Assembly: GCA_902826065.1 (NCBI GenBank) | Contig: CADEDM010000019.1 | Coordinates: forward strand, 1-42,139 | DNA length: 42,139 bases | Reading direction: 5' to 3' | Origin: an uncultured Acidobacteriota bacterium | GTDB taxonomy: Bacteria > Acidobacteriota > Vicinamibacteria > Vicinamibacterales > UBA2999 | In this document: one piece after another, positions 30,896 through 39,038 of the stretch | Position numbering within the stretch: position 1 is the stretch's first letter | How the letters are laid out: each line of letters begins with the position of its first letter | The notes under the pieces: model-generated | Told to the model about the DNA's origin: nothing | Database searches by the model: none | Seen by the model: the letters and a program-made list of their open reading frames with translations, nothing else | Translations under genes and position numbers: made by a program

Positions 30896-32041
30896 ATGTC
30901 CCGCAGGGCCCTGGCCGCACTCGTCGTAGTGACCGTCGGCGTGACGGCCGCGGGTGCCCAGTCGCCCGGGCGTACCCGGTTGCCGCGCGGCGCCACGCCA
31001 TTCGCGCCCGGGCACGGCACCATCTGGGTGGGCTCGTACTCAGGTCATCTCACCGCCGTCGACGAAGCGACCGGCACGTTCACGAAGGTGCCCCTGAAGA
31101 CCGGCCCGCCGTTCGTGGTGCGGCTGTCGCCCGACCGGACCCGTTTCTACGTACAGAGCGCGAACCAGGAGCGGTTCGAGATCGTCGACGCGAAGACGCG
31201 CCAGAGCATCGACAGCTTCACGTTGAGCGACGCGCGCAAGCACGTGCGGGCGCTGGCCTTCGAGGTCGATCCCACGCACCGGACGATGGTGATCGTGGCA
31301 CGGACGGCCACCCGGCTGATCGACCGCTGGGAGATCGGCGCGCCCGAGTTCCTGATGTACGACCTGGCGTCGCATGCGGTCACGCGCGCGGTGCCGTGGA
31401 GCATCGAGCCGGAGGCGGGCTACTACGGCGTCGCCTTGCGCTTCTCACCCGACGGCACGCTGCTCTACGTGCTCGGCCAGAAGGTCACGATCCTCGACGC
31501 CGCCAGCATGCAGCAGGTCGGCGAGTGGGACCTCGCCCTGCCCGACGACGCGATGCTGGGGCGCTTCGAGCCGGGCGCCTGGGACGACGCCGCCGATCCG
31601 CAGGGCTTCGCCACCGGTCTCTTCACGATGAACGACGCCGTGCAGCACCGGAAGCTGCTGGTGGTCGGCCGCATCGACCTGGCGGCGAAGTCGGTGGACA
31701 CCTTCGTCCTCGGCCCCGAGCCGGACGTCGACGGCGTGAGCTTCCACGTGTCACCCGATCGCAAGCTGGGGCACGCGTTGCTCGCCGAGATCGGCCGGCA
31801 CCAGCTCTGGACCATCGACATGACGGCCCGGGCGGTGGTGCACCGCGTCGACGTGCCGACGCGGACGCGGATGCAGATGCGGGCCAGCTCCAGCGGTGAG
31901 GCCCTGTACCTCTACGAGGCCGGCCGGACGATCGAGGTCTACAGCGCCGACGCGTCGACCAGGCTGAACACCATCGAGCTCGACTCCGACATGATGTACG
32001 CGACCTTCGTCATCGTGCCGCCGGCGGCACCGTCGAAATAG
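30896..32041 (+). CDS. exported beta-propeller protein (YncE-like)
   Basis: A 381-residue secreted protein. Residues 1-20 form a signal peptide (ending AAGAQ). The rest is a propeller with blade-like repeats (VVRLSPDRTRFYVQ, ALRFSPDGTLLYVLG, SFHVSPDRKLGHALL, SSGEALYLYEAG). It has no peptidase domain, so it is a binding or scaffolding protein of unknown partner. ATG 30896 is chosen for the signal peptide; CACAAT (30883-30888) lies seven bases before it, suggesting its own near-leaderless start. Its last 32 bp overlap the 3' end of the convergent GGDEF-EAL gene. Confidence 0.78.
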   Translation: MSRRALAALVVVTVGVTAAGAQSPGRTRLPRGATPFAPGHGTIWVGSYSGHLTAVDEATGTFTKVPLKTGPPFVVRLSPDRTRFYVQSANQERFEIVDAKTRQSIDSFTLSDARKHVRALAFEVDPTHRTMVIVARTATRLIDRWEIGAPEFLMYDLASHAVTRAVPWSIEPEAGYYGVALRFSPDGTLLYVLGQKVTILDAASMQQVGEWDLALPDDAMLGRFEPGAWDDAADPQGFATGLFTMNDAVQHRKLLVVGRIDLAAKSVDTFVLGPEPDVDGVSFHVSPDRKLGHALLAEIGRHQLWTIDMTARAVVHRVDVPTRTRMQMRASSSGEALYLYEAGRTIEVYSADASTRLNTIELDSDMMYATFVIVPPAAPSK

Positions 32042-34538
32042 CGGCAGGCGGAGCCGCGGCGACGGGACGGGGCGCCAGAGGCGCGGCGGTGCGGATGGTC
32101 GTCTTTGCGGCGCGACGCAGCGGCAAGGCGTCGGCAGCCTCGGCCGGCCGCGCGAAGTAATAGCCCTGGCCGTACTGGCAGCCGAGCGCGCGCAGGTACT
32201 CCACCTGGGCGCCGGTCTCGACGCCCTCGGCGACGATCTCGAGACCGAGTCCCCGCGCCAGGCCGACGATCAGCGTGACGATCTCGCCCTTGTCGGTGTC
32301 GCTGCCGATGCCGGTGACGAACGAGCGGTCGACCTTCAGCACGTCCAGCGGCAGCGCCTTCAGGTAGCTCAGCGAGCTGTAGCCGGTGCCGAAGTCGTCG
32401 AGGCTGATACGCACGCCCTGCTTGCGCAGCTCGGCCAGCACGACGCGGGCGCGCGCCGCGTCCTTGATCGCGACGGTCTCGGTGACCTCGAGCCGGAGCG
32501 CCGACGCCGGGCACTGCGTCTCGCGCAGCACGGTGGCGACGCGCTGCACCAGCGCCTCCTGCGCGAAGGCGCGGGCCGACAGGTTCACGCTCACCGAGCC
32601 GTTCGGGCCGAGGAGGCCGTTGGCGCGCCACGCCACCGCCTGCTTGCAGGCCTCCACCATCACCCACTCGTCGATCTGCGCGATGAGACCGAGCTCCTCG
32701 GCCACCTCGAGGAACTCCGACGGCGGCACGAGGCCGTGTTCCGGATGCTGCCAGCGCACCAGCGCCTCGGCGCCAACGACGTCGTGGCTCTCGAGGGACA
32801 CGATCGGCTGGTACCAGACACGGAACTCGCCACGCTCGGCGGCGCGGCGCAGGTCGGTCTCGAGCCGCAGGCGGCGCACGGCCATCTCGTGCAGGGCGGC
32901 GTCGAACACCGAGTAGCCGGAGCCGCCGTTCTTGGCGCGGTACATCGCCAGGTCGGCGTCGCGGATGATGTCCTCGGCGGACTTGTGCGCGTCGGTCGCC
33001 ACCGCCACGCCGATGCTGGCGCTGGTGAAGACGTCCTGGCCATCGAGCAGCAGCGGCTGTTCCGCCATCTGCTGGACGCGCTTGGCGACGCGCACGGCGT
33101 CGAGCGGCTCGCGGATGCCGTCGAGCAGCACCGCGAACTCGTCACCGCCGAATCGCGCCAGGGTCGGCTCCGGCACGGTCCCGGCGCCGGGCATGCGCGA
33201 CACGACGTCCTCGGCACGCACCGCCGACGCGAGGCGCTCGGCGAACATCACCAGCAGGCGGTCGCCCGCCGCGTGGCCGAGGCTGTCGTTCACGTGCTTG
33301 AAGCGATCGAGATCGACGAACAGCACCGCGAACTTGTAGTCCTTGCGGCGGACGCGACGGGCCAGGGCCCGTTCGAGGCGCTGCGCGAACAGCGACCGGT
33401 TGGGCAGCTGGGTGAGGTGATCGTGGATGGCGGCGTGCACCAGCCGTTCGTGCGCGGATCGCAGGCTGACGCTCATGGCGTTGAACGCCTGCGCCACCGT
33501 GGCCGCTTCGGCGGTGCCGCGCACGGGCAGCTGCAGCGAGAGGTTGCCGCCGGCGATCTCGGCTGCCGCCGTGGCGATGTCGCGCAGCGGGCGGCTCAAC
33601 TGGCGGCTGACGAACACGCCGCCGGCGAACGAGAGAATCAGGGCCACGGCGCCGACCAGCGCGAAACGGCCACGCAGTCCGTCGATGAACCGCTGCGTGA
33701 ACGCCCAGTCCGACAGCAGCAGCAGCTGGCCGGCGTCGCCGCCCGGGACACCCGGCATCAGCGGGAACACCGCCGCCACGTACTGCCGGTCGTCCATCTT
33801 GAAGAGGTCTTCCTTCACGCCCGGCGCGGTCATGGTCGCGCGCACGAGCTGATCCTTGTGTGGCGCCGCCCGCGGCCCGAGGCTGGTGGCGACGAGCTGG
33901 CCGTTGACGACCACGGCCGCTTCGCTGTGCACCAGCCGCGCCAGCTCACCGGCGACGTCATCGGTGATGTGGTGGCCGACCGTCAGGGTCGCGGCGACGC
34001 GGTCGTCGTCGCGCGCCGGCACCGACACCACGAGGTAGAGGCGATCGCGGACCTGCGCCAGCCCGCTGCCGGTCTTGCCCTGCGCCGCCGCATGCTGCGC
34101 GTCGCGCACGACGTTCACGCCGGAGCCCGAAGGGTCGGTCCAGCCCGCCTGGGCCAGCCACGTGCCGTCGGGGCGGGCGGCGATGACGAAGGCGGCGTGC
34201 AACTCGCGCCGCTCGGTCTCGACCAGCGCGCGCAGCGCGGCGTCTGAGGGCGACGGCCGGCGATCGATGGCGTGGAGCCGGAAGGCCGGCAACTGCGTGA
34301 CCAGGCTCGCGACGTCGGCGGCGGTCTCGACGCGATGCCCCAGCAGTTCGTGGAACGACCGGCGGGCCACGTCCAGGTCCGCGGCGACACGGTCGCGCGA
34401 CTGCGCGGCCAGCACGCCCACCGTCACGAGCAACACGGCGCCGAGCGCGACGGCGACGAGCAGGCCCAGGGCCGCGGCCACGCGGGCCTCGAGGCGGCCG
34501 TGCCACGGGAGGTGCGGCGCGGGCGGCGGGGCGCTCAT
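32010..34538 (-). CDS. membrane GGDEF-EAL bifunctional cyclic-di-GMP protein
   Basis: An 842-residue inner-membrane sensor. A helix at about residues 20-45 and another at about 268-290 bracket a periplasmic sensor region. A HAMP-like segment (RQLSRPLRDIATAAAEIAGG) follows, then a GGDEF domain with intact RFGGDEF (464-468) and an EAL domain with EALVRW (near 590) and DDFGTGYSSLSYL (near 711). Both active sites look complete, so synthesis, degradation or both are possible. I see no RxxD inhibitory site five residues before GGDEF. The ATG at 34538 is chosen because upstream codons are basic and low-complexity. A 22-bp inverted repeat lies 37 bp upstream of the start. Confidence 0.9.
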   Translation of the reverse strand: MSAPPPAPHLPWHGRLEARVAAALGLLVAVALGAVLLVTVGVLAAQSRDRVAADLDVARRSFHELLGHRVETAADVASLVTQLPAFRLHAIDRRPSPSDAALRALVETERRELHAAFVIAARPDGTWLAQAGWTDPSGSGVNVVRDAQHAAAQGKTGSGLAQVRDRLYLVVSVPARDDDRVAATLTVGHHITDDVAGELARLVHSEAAVVVNGQLVATSLGPRAAPHKDQLVRATMTAPGVKEDLFKMDDRQYVAAVFPLMPGVPGGDAGQLLLLSDWAFTQRFIDGLRGRFALVGAVALILSFAGGVFVSRQLSRPLRDIATAAAEIAGGNLSLQLPVRGTAEAATVAQAFNAMSVSLRSAHERLVHAAIHDHLTQLPNRSLFAQRLERALARRVRRKDYKFAVLFVDLDRFKHVNDSLGHAAGDRLLVMFAERLASAVRAEDVVSRMPGAGTVPEPTLARFGGDEFAVLLDGIREPLDAVRVAKRVQQMAEQPLLLDGQDVFTSASIGVAVATDAHKSAEDIIRDADLAMYRAKNGGSGYSVFDAALHEMAVRRLRLETDLRRAAERGEFRVWYQPIVSLESHDVVGAEALVRWQHPEHGLVPPSEFLEVAEELGLIAQIDEWVMVEACKQAVAWRANGLLGPNGSVSVNLSARAFAQEALVQRVATVLRETQCPASALRLEVTETVAIKDAARARVVLAELRKQGVRISLDDFGTGYSSLSYLKALPLDVLKVDRSFVTGIGSDTDKGEIVTLIVGLARGLGLEIVAEGVETGAQVEYLRALGCQYGQGYYFARPAEAADALPLRRAAKTTIRTAAPLAPRPVAAAPPAAISTVPPAAR

Positions 34539-34574
34539 GACTCGGGGGTCGCGCTGGGACAGGCGCCGTCGGCC

Positions 34575-34596
34575 CGTCCGGTCCCCGGACCGGACG
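34575..34596. promoter_or_regulatory. 22-bp inverted repeat upstream of the GGDEF-EAL gene
   Basis: CGTCCGGTCC and GGACCGGACG are perfect 10-bp arms around a 2-bp centre. It lies in the 234-bp divergent gap between the GGDEF-EAL gene and mqnB, 37 bp from the former's ATG. An operator for a dimeric regulator is more likely than a terminator because both flanking genes point away. I see no clear -10 for the minus-strand gene in this gap. Confidence 0.5.
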
Positions 34597-34760
34597 ACGC
34601 GACACCAACGGCAACGACGTGCAATCCTGAGTTCGAGGCCACCGGCACTCTCCATCCACTATCGGAAGCTCAGGCGCCTGCGTGTAGCGCAGAGCCGCCG
34701 TTCCGCGGCCTCGGCGGTCCGCGGGAGGGGCGCAACCGGCGGGTGGCGTGGGGTCTCGCG

Positions 34761-34766
34761 TACGAT
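34761..34766 (+). promoter_or_regulatory. predicted -10 (TACGAT) of mqnB-mqnD
   Basis: TACGAT is followed by GACGTC and the GTG at 34773, again six bases, predicting a leaderless mRNA. The identical hexamer and spacing occur before the lipoprotein gene at 22055. Confidence 0.5.
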
Positions 34767-34772
34767 GACGTC

Positions 34773-35357
34773 GTGACCGTTGCCGCCGATGCCCTGGCCC
34801 GCGTGCTCGTCGTGGCCGCCACCGACCGTGAGCTCGCCCCCGCCGCCGGCTGGCGGACGCTCTGCTGCGGCGTGGGCCCCGTCGACGCCGCCGCCGCGAC
34901 GGCCGCCGCGCTGGCGGCCGATCGCCCGGCGCTCGTGCTCCAGGTCGGCATCGCCGGCGCCCGGCGCGACTCGGGCCTGGCGCCGCCGGCGATCGTGGTC
35001 GGCACCGAGACCTGCTACTGCGACCTCGGCGTGCCCGAGCGCTTCGCGCCGTCGCGGCTGATCGCGGCGCCGGAGTTGGTGGCAGGTGCCCTGCGCGCGG
35101 CGCCTGGCGCCGTGGCCGAGGTCATCGGCACGAGCGGCCGCGTCGGCGCGACCATCGGGTGCCGGGTCGAGGCGATGGAGGGCTTCGCCGTCCTGCGCGC
35201 CGCGGCGCTCGCCGGCGTGCCGGCGATCGAGGTGCGCGCCATCGCCAACGCCATCGAGGAGACCGACCGCGCCCGCTGGCGCTTCGACGAGGCGTTCGAC
35301 GCCATCCGTGCCGTCACGCCCGCGCTCGTGAAGGAGCTCGCGTCATGCGTACGCTGA
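34773..35357 (+). CDS. mqnB: futalosine hydrolase
   Basis: Cleaves futalosine to dehypoxanthinylfutalosine in the futalosine route to menaquinone. The 194-residue protein is a short nucleoside phosphorylase-fold enzyme: LVVAATDREL (near residue 12), LVLQVGIAGARRDSGL (near 55), the conserved glutamate region EAMEGFAVLRAA (near 135) and EVRAIANAIEE (near 153). The start is GTG 34773, six bases after TACGAT. It overlaps mqnD by 13 bp. The neighbour makes the assignment firm; alone it could be called a generic nucleosidase. Confidence 0.9.
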   Translation: MTVAADALARVLVVAATDRELAPAAGWRTLCCGVGPVDAAAATAAALAADRPALVLQVGIAGARRDSGLAPPAIVVGTETCYCDLGVPERFAPSRLIAAPELVAGALRAAPGAVAEVIGTSGRVGATIGCRVEAMEGFAVLRAAALAGVPAIEVRAIANAIEETDRARWRFDEAFDAIRAVTPALVKELASCVR

Positions 35358-36136
35358 CGTTCGGGTTCTCGCCGTGCCCCAACGACACGTTCGCGTTCCA
35401 CGCGCTGGTGCATGGACTGATCGACGCGCCGTTCGCCGTCGAGCCCGTGCTGCTCGACATCGAGGAGCTGAATCGTCGGGCCCACGACGGCGCGTTCGCG
35501 TTGACCAAGCTCAGTGTCGGGGCGTTCTCCGCGGTTGGCGATCACTACCGGCTGCTGCGCAGCGGCGCGGCCCTTGGTCATGGCGTCGGGCCATTGGTGG
35601 TGGCACGCGAGCCGCAACCGCTCGAAAGCGCGGTGCGCGGCCGCGTGGCCATTCCAGGTCGCGAGACCACGGCGTTTCGGCTGCTCGGACTCGCCGCGCC
35701 GACGCTGGGCGAGGCGGTCGAACTGCGCTACGACCAGATCCTGGGCGCCGTCAGCCGCGGCGACGTCGACGCCGGGTTGATCATCCACGAGAGCCGCTTC
35801 ACCTACGAGGATCACGGGCTCGTGAAGATCGTGGACCTGGGCGACTGGTGGGAAAGCGAGACCGGACTGCCGGTGCCGCTGGCCGGGATCTGCGCGCGGA
35901 CCGACCTGCCAGCCGACCTCGTGACGGCCGCGGAAGCCGCGATCCGCGCGTCGGTGGCCTATGCCTTCGCGCATCCCGAGGCCAGCCGGGCGTACGTGCG
36001 GGCGCACTCGCAGGAGATGTCCGCCGAGGTCTGCGACGCCCACATCCGCTTGTACGTCAACGACCACAGCCTCGACATCGGCGACGACGGCCGGCGCGCG
36101 ATCGCGCGTCTCGCCGGCACGGCGCTCTCGGCCTGA
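35345..36136 (+). CDS. mqnD: 1,4-dihydroxy-6-naphthoate synthase
   Basis: Converts cyclic dehypoxanthinylfutalosine to 1,4-dihydroxy-6-naphthoate in menaquinone synthesis. The 263-residue protein has the hallmark N-terminus FGFSPCPNDTFAFHALVHG (near residue 6) and the periplasmic-binding-protein-like fold of the family, with LTKLSVGAF, PGRETTAFRLL and IIHESRFTYEDHGL. It is cytoplasmic and has no signal peptide. The 13-bp overlap with mqnB implies translational coupling. mqnA, mqnC and mqnE are not in the window. Its stop lies 12 bp from the convergent GGDEF gene. Confidence 0.94.
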   Translation: MRTLTFGFSPCPNDTFAFHALVHGLIDAPFAVEPVLLDIEELNRRAHDGAFALTKLSVGAFSAVGDHYRLLRSGAALGHGVGPLVVAREPQPLESAVRGRVAIPGRETTAFRLLGLAAPTLGEAVELRYDQILGAVSRGDVDAGLIIHESRFTYEDHGLVKIVDLGDWWESETGLPVPLAGICARTDLPADLVTAAEAAIRASVAYAFAHPEASRAYVRAHSQEMSAEVCDAHIRLYVNDHSLDIGDDGRRAIARLAGTALSA

Positions 36137-36154
36137 CCGGCAGGCGGATCAGGC
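36131..36154. terminator. weak inverted repeat spanning two convergent stop codons
   Basis: GCCTGA (36131-36136) and TCAGGC (36149-36154) pair around a 12-base loop and include the stop codons of mqnD and the convergent GGDEF gene. It may act as a two-way terminator, but the loop is long and there is no T tract. Confidence 0.25.
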
Positions 36155-37075
36155 GGCGACGGCGTTGCGGCCCGAGGCCTTGGCGCGATAGAGCGCCCGG
36201 TCGGCGGCGTCGACCAGCGTGGGTTCGATCGCCTCCGGCGCCGAGACCGCGGTGACGCCCACGCTCACGGTCACCGTGCCCAGCGGGTGGCCGGGATGGG
36301 GCAGCGACAGCGCCTCCACGGCCTCTCGGATCTCCTCGGCCAGCGCATGGACGTGTTCCCACCGTCCGCCGGGCAGCAGCACGGCGAACTCGTCGCCGCC
36401 GTAGCGCGCGGCCACGTCACCCGGGCGCCGGGCACAGCGCTCCACCACCGACGCCACGGTCTTCAGCGCCCGATCGCCGGCCACGTGACCCAGCGAGTCG
36501 TTGAGCCGCTTGAAGTGATCGATGTCGACCAGCATCAGCGCGATCGGCGTGCCGGAGCGGCGGGCGCGCGCCCACTCGTCGGTGAGCGCGTCGCCGAAAC
36601 GCCGGCGGTTGTGCAGGCCGGTGAGCTCGTCGCGCCAGGCCAGTTCCGCCAGCCGCTGGTTCGCGGCCTGCAGGGCCGCGGTCTTCTCGACCACTGCGCG
36701 CTCGAGTTCCTCGGACCGCCGGCCCAGCTGTCGGGCGTGCCAGTGGCTCAGGCCGAGCGTCAGGACGATGCCCCCCAGCGCCTCGAACACGTACGCCCAC
36801 GGCGTGCGGTACCACGGCAGACGGACGTCGCGATCACTCGAACCAGCGGTGGTCACGACTGACGGGCCGCGCTCGCCGGACCGCGGGTCAGTCTTGTCGC
36901 CGACGGCCGCCGGACGCGCACTGGCCAGGAGCAGCGTCAGCAGCGCCGCGGCGACACGAAACGTCGTCTCCGGTGGACGGGTTGTGGCAGGCCGACACAC
37001 GACGGTCGGCGGCGCGGCCGCCGCGGCGAATCGACGACGCGCGGCTGCACATCTTGACGCTGGGGGAACGAACAT
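36149..37075 (-). CDS. membrane diguanylate cyclase with shortened sensor region
   Basis: A diguanylate cyclase of about 308 residues making cyclic di-GMP from GTP. The catalytic motif is RYGGDEFAVLL (near 225), and an RPGD inhibitory site (RxxD) stands exactly five residues before it, so product inhibition is expected. Upstream lie a coiled coil (SEELERAVVEKTAALQAANQ), one membrane helix (near 112-130), and LPWYRTPWAYVFEA, a sequence typical of the end of Y_Y_Y domains in propeller-type sensors. The propeller itself is absent: only about 60 residues separate this from a hydrophobic N-terminal segment. The start is uncertain: ATG 37075 is used here, and a GTG near 37000 just before the hydrophobic segment is also possible. 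No RBS decides it. Confidence 0.8.
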   Translation of the reverse strand: MFVPPASRCAAARRRFAAAAAPPTVVCRPATTRPPETTFRVAAALLTLLLASARPAAVGDKTDPRSGERGPSVVTTAGSSDRDVRLPWYRTPWAYVFEALGGIVLTLGLSHWHARQLGRRSEELERAVVEKTAALQAANQRLAELAWRDELTGLHNRRRFGDALTDEWARARRSGTPIALMLVDIDHFKRLNDSLGHVAGDRALKTVASVVERCARRPGDVAARYGGDEFAVLLPGGRWEHVHALAEEIREAVEALSLPHPGHPLGTVTVSVGVTAVSAPEAIEPTLVDAADRALYRAKASGRNAVAA

Positions 37076-37159
37076 GACGCGCGGACGGTCACCGACGTGC
37101 AACGTCCGAGCCACGCCCGGCGCCAGCGCGCGGCCGCCGACGATCCGCGAACGCTGCGT

Positions 37160-38830
37160 CTACTGAGACGCGGCGGGCTTGACGGTCGGGTAGGTGTAGC
37201 CGAATTGCGCTTTCATCTGTTCGAGGTAGGTCTTGTACTTCGTCCGGTCGAAGTAGTACTTCTGCAGCGCCGGCCGGTAGCGATCCATCGTCGTCTTGTT
37301 CATCCACGTCGCGGGCTGGTCGCTTGGGCGGATGAACGGCGTGTAGGTGCGCTGTTTCAACTGGACGTTCTGGAAATAGTCGCGCGCCGCGCTCACCAGT
37401 TCAGGCCGCAGCACCAGGTCGGCGGCGGTGAGCGCCACGACGCGCGCGCCCGCGTTCACGCCCTTGTGCGCGATCGGCGTGGCCATCGGGATGGCGTTGG
37501 CCCAGTTGTGGCCCGGGCCAGCCTGGAAATTCGCCGGGTAGCTGAGCACCACCGTCGGCACGTTCCAGGTGATGTCGCCGACGTCGTCCGACGGCCCGCC
37601 GAACTTCTCCTCGTCGGGAATACGCTCGCGTCCGCGCAGCGCGCCGATCGCACCGGTGGCGAGCCCGATCTCGGGCACCTTCATGATTCGCTGCGTCGCC
37701 TTCGCGAGGGCGACGTCGTCGTCGCTCCACTTCGGCAGACCGACGGCCTGGATGTTGGCGTGCATGGCCTCGGCCACCGCGCGATTCGTGTGCCGCGGCC
37801 ACGCCGAGCCGAGGATGCGCGACGTGAACGAGGTGTTCGTCATCAGCGCCGCGCCCTGCGCCATCTTGTCGCCGATCTCCCACATGTTCCGGATCGACTC
37901 GTAGTCGGTCTCGCGGAAGTAGTACCAGACACCGGCGTTCCTGGGCACGACGTTCGGCTGATCGCCGCCGTTGGTGACGACGTAGTGCGTGCGCTGCGAC
38001 AGGCGCAGATGCTCACGCCGGTAGTTCCAGCCGACGTTCATCAGCTCGACGGCGTCGAGGGCGCTCCGGCCGCGCCACGGCGCGCCGGCGCTGTGCGCCG
38101 TTTCCCCCTCGAAGTTGTACTCGACCGAGACCAGGCCGCTGCCGCCGCCATCGCCCCAACTCGTGCCGAGGTTGGCGCCGACGTGGTTGTAGAGCACGAC
38201 GTCGACGTCCTTGAAGAGGCCGGCGCGCACGAAATAGGCCTTGGTGCCGAGCAGTTCCTCGGCGATCCCCGGCCACACCATCAGCGTGCCCGGCAGCTTC
38301 TCGCGCTCCATCAGCCGCTTCACGGCGATCGCCGCCACGATGTTGAGCGGCGTGCCCGAGTTGTGCCCCTCGCCGTGCCCGGGCGCGCCCTCGACCATCG
38401 GATCGTGGAACGCCACCCCTGGCTTCTGGTTGCCCTGCGGGATGCCGTCGACGTCGGAGCCGAAGGCGATCACCGGCTTGCCGCTGCCCCACCTCGCCAC
38501 CCACGCGCTCGGAATGCCGGCGACGCCGTTCTCGACGGTGAAGCCGTTGTCGCGCAGCTTTCCGCCGAGGTACTTCTGGGTCTCGAACTCCTGGAAGCCG
38601 ATCTCGCTGAAGCTGAAGACCGTGTCGTTCATCTCCTGCCCGAGGTCGAACGACTCCGGCGAGGCGACGTCGGCATCGACGAGCGCCTTCAGCCTGGCGA
38701 CCCGCGGGTCGACCGGTGCGGGGGCCGAGGCGGCCGGCTGGGGCACGGGCCGCGGACGGGCGGCCGGCAGGGCGGTCATGCCGGCGGCCGCGGCGGCGAA
38801 GGTGAGCACGGCGATCGAGGTGCGCGTCAT
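37160..38830 (-). CDS. exported M20-family peptidase/amidohydrolase (AbgB-like)
   Basis: A 556-residue metal-dependent amidohydrolase resembling aminobenzoyl-glutamate utilisation protein B. Residues 1-22 form a signal peptide, so it is exported. Metal-site segments are FGSDVDGIPQG (near residue 110), GEGHNSGTPLN (near 145), AEELLGTKAYF (near 182) and ETAHSAGAPWRGRSALDAVE (near 240), followed by the bacterial exopeptidase dimerisation domain. The C-terminus is longer than in typical AbgB, with a basic tail. ATG 38830 is used because GGAGG (38841-38837) lies six bases before it; the earlier ATG at 38836 abuts that GGAGG and cannot use it. The substrate is unknown. Confidence 0.88.
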   Translation of the reverse strand: MTRTSIAVLTFAAAAAGMTALPAARPRPVPQPAASAPAPVDPRVARLKALVDADVASPESFDLGQEMNDTVFSFSEIGFQEFETQKYLGGKLRDNGFTVENGVAGIPSAWVARWGSGKPVIAFGSDVDGIPQGNQKPGVAFHDPMVEGAPGHGEGHNSGTPLNIVAAIAVKRLMEREKLPGTLMVWPGIAEELLGTKAYFVRAGLFKDVDVVLYNHVGANLGTSWGDGGGSGLVSVEYNFEGETAHSAGAPWRGRSALDAVELMNVGWNYRREHLRLSQRTHYVVTNGGDQPNVVPRNAGVWYYFRETDYESIRNMWEIGDKMAQGAALMTNTSFTSRILGSAWPRHTNRAVAEAMHANIQAVGLPKWSDDDVALAKATQRIMKVPEIGLATGAIGALRGRERIPDEEKFGGPSDDVGDITWNVPTVVLSYPANFQAGPGHNWANAIPMATPIAHKGVNAGARVVALTAADLVLRPELVSAARDYFQNVQLKQRTYTPFIRPSDQPATWMNKTTMDRYRPALQKYYFDRTKYKTYLEQMKAQFGYTYPTVKPAASQ

Positions 38831-38836
38831 CGACAT

Positions 38837-38885
38837 CCTCCGTAGATCCGGGTCCACACCGGCCGGATCGGCGGGCCCGATTATG
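38837..38885 (-). promoter_or_regulatory. promoter and ribosome-binding site of the M20 gene
   Basis: CATAAT (38885-38880) predicts transcription near 38873, with a leader of about 43 bases. GGAGG (38841-38837) is one of the clearest Shine-Dalgarno sequences in the window and decides between two in-frame ATGs. Confidence 0.5.
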
Positions 38886-38916
38886 TCCCGCCTCGAGCAG
38901 GATGGCGCACGGTTGG

Positions 38917-38973
38917 CGGCTGGCCACCGCCCCCCGTGCGGTGGGGGAGGCATACTGTCGGCTGGCCACCGCC
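38917..38973. repeat. 15-bp direct repeat flanking a hairpin
   Basis: CGGCTGGCCACCGCC occurs at 38917-38931 and again at 38959-38973, 42 bp apart. The first copy also pairs with GCGGTGG (38938-38944) to form a perfect 7-bp stem with a 7-base loop. The repeats lie in the 208-bp divergent gap between the M20 and flippase genes, on the flippase side. A double operator is possible. I see no convincing promoter for the flippase gene in this gap. Confidence 0.45.
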
Positions 38974-39038
38974 GCCGGTCGATCCGCCGGCTCTCGAACC
39001 CGCAGCTTTCCGACCGTGCCCCTCCCCCTCCACCCGTC

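Noticed and set aside
38241-39038. Upstream extension of the flippase frame
   Set aside because: It lies antisense to the M20 peptidase gene and is Ser/Arg/Pro-rich; membrane-protein character begins only after 39039.
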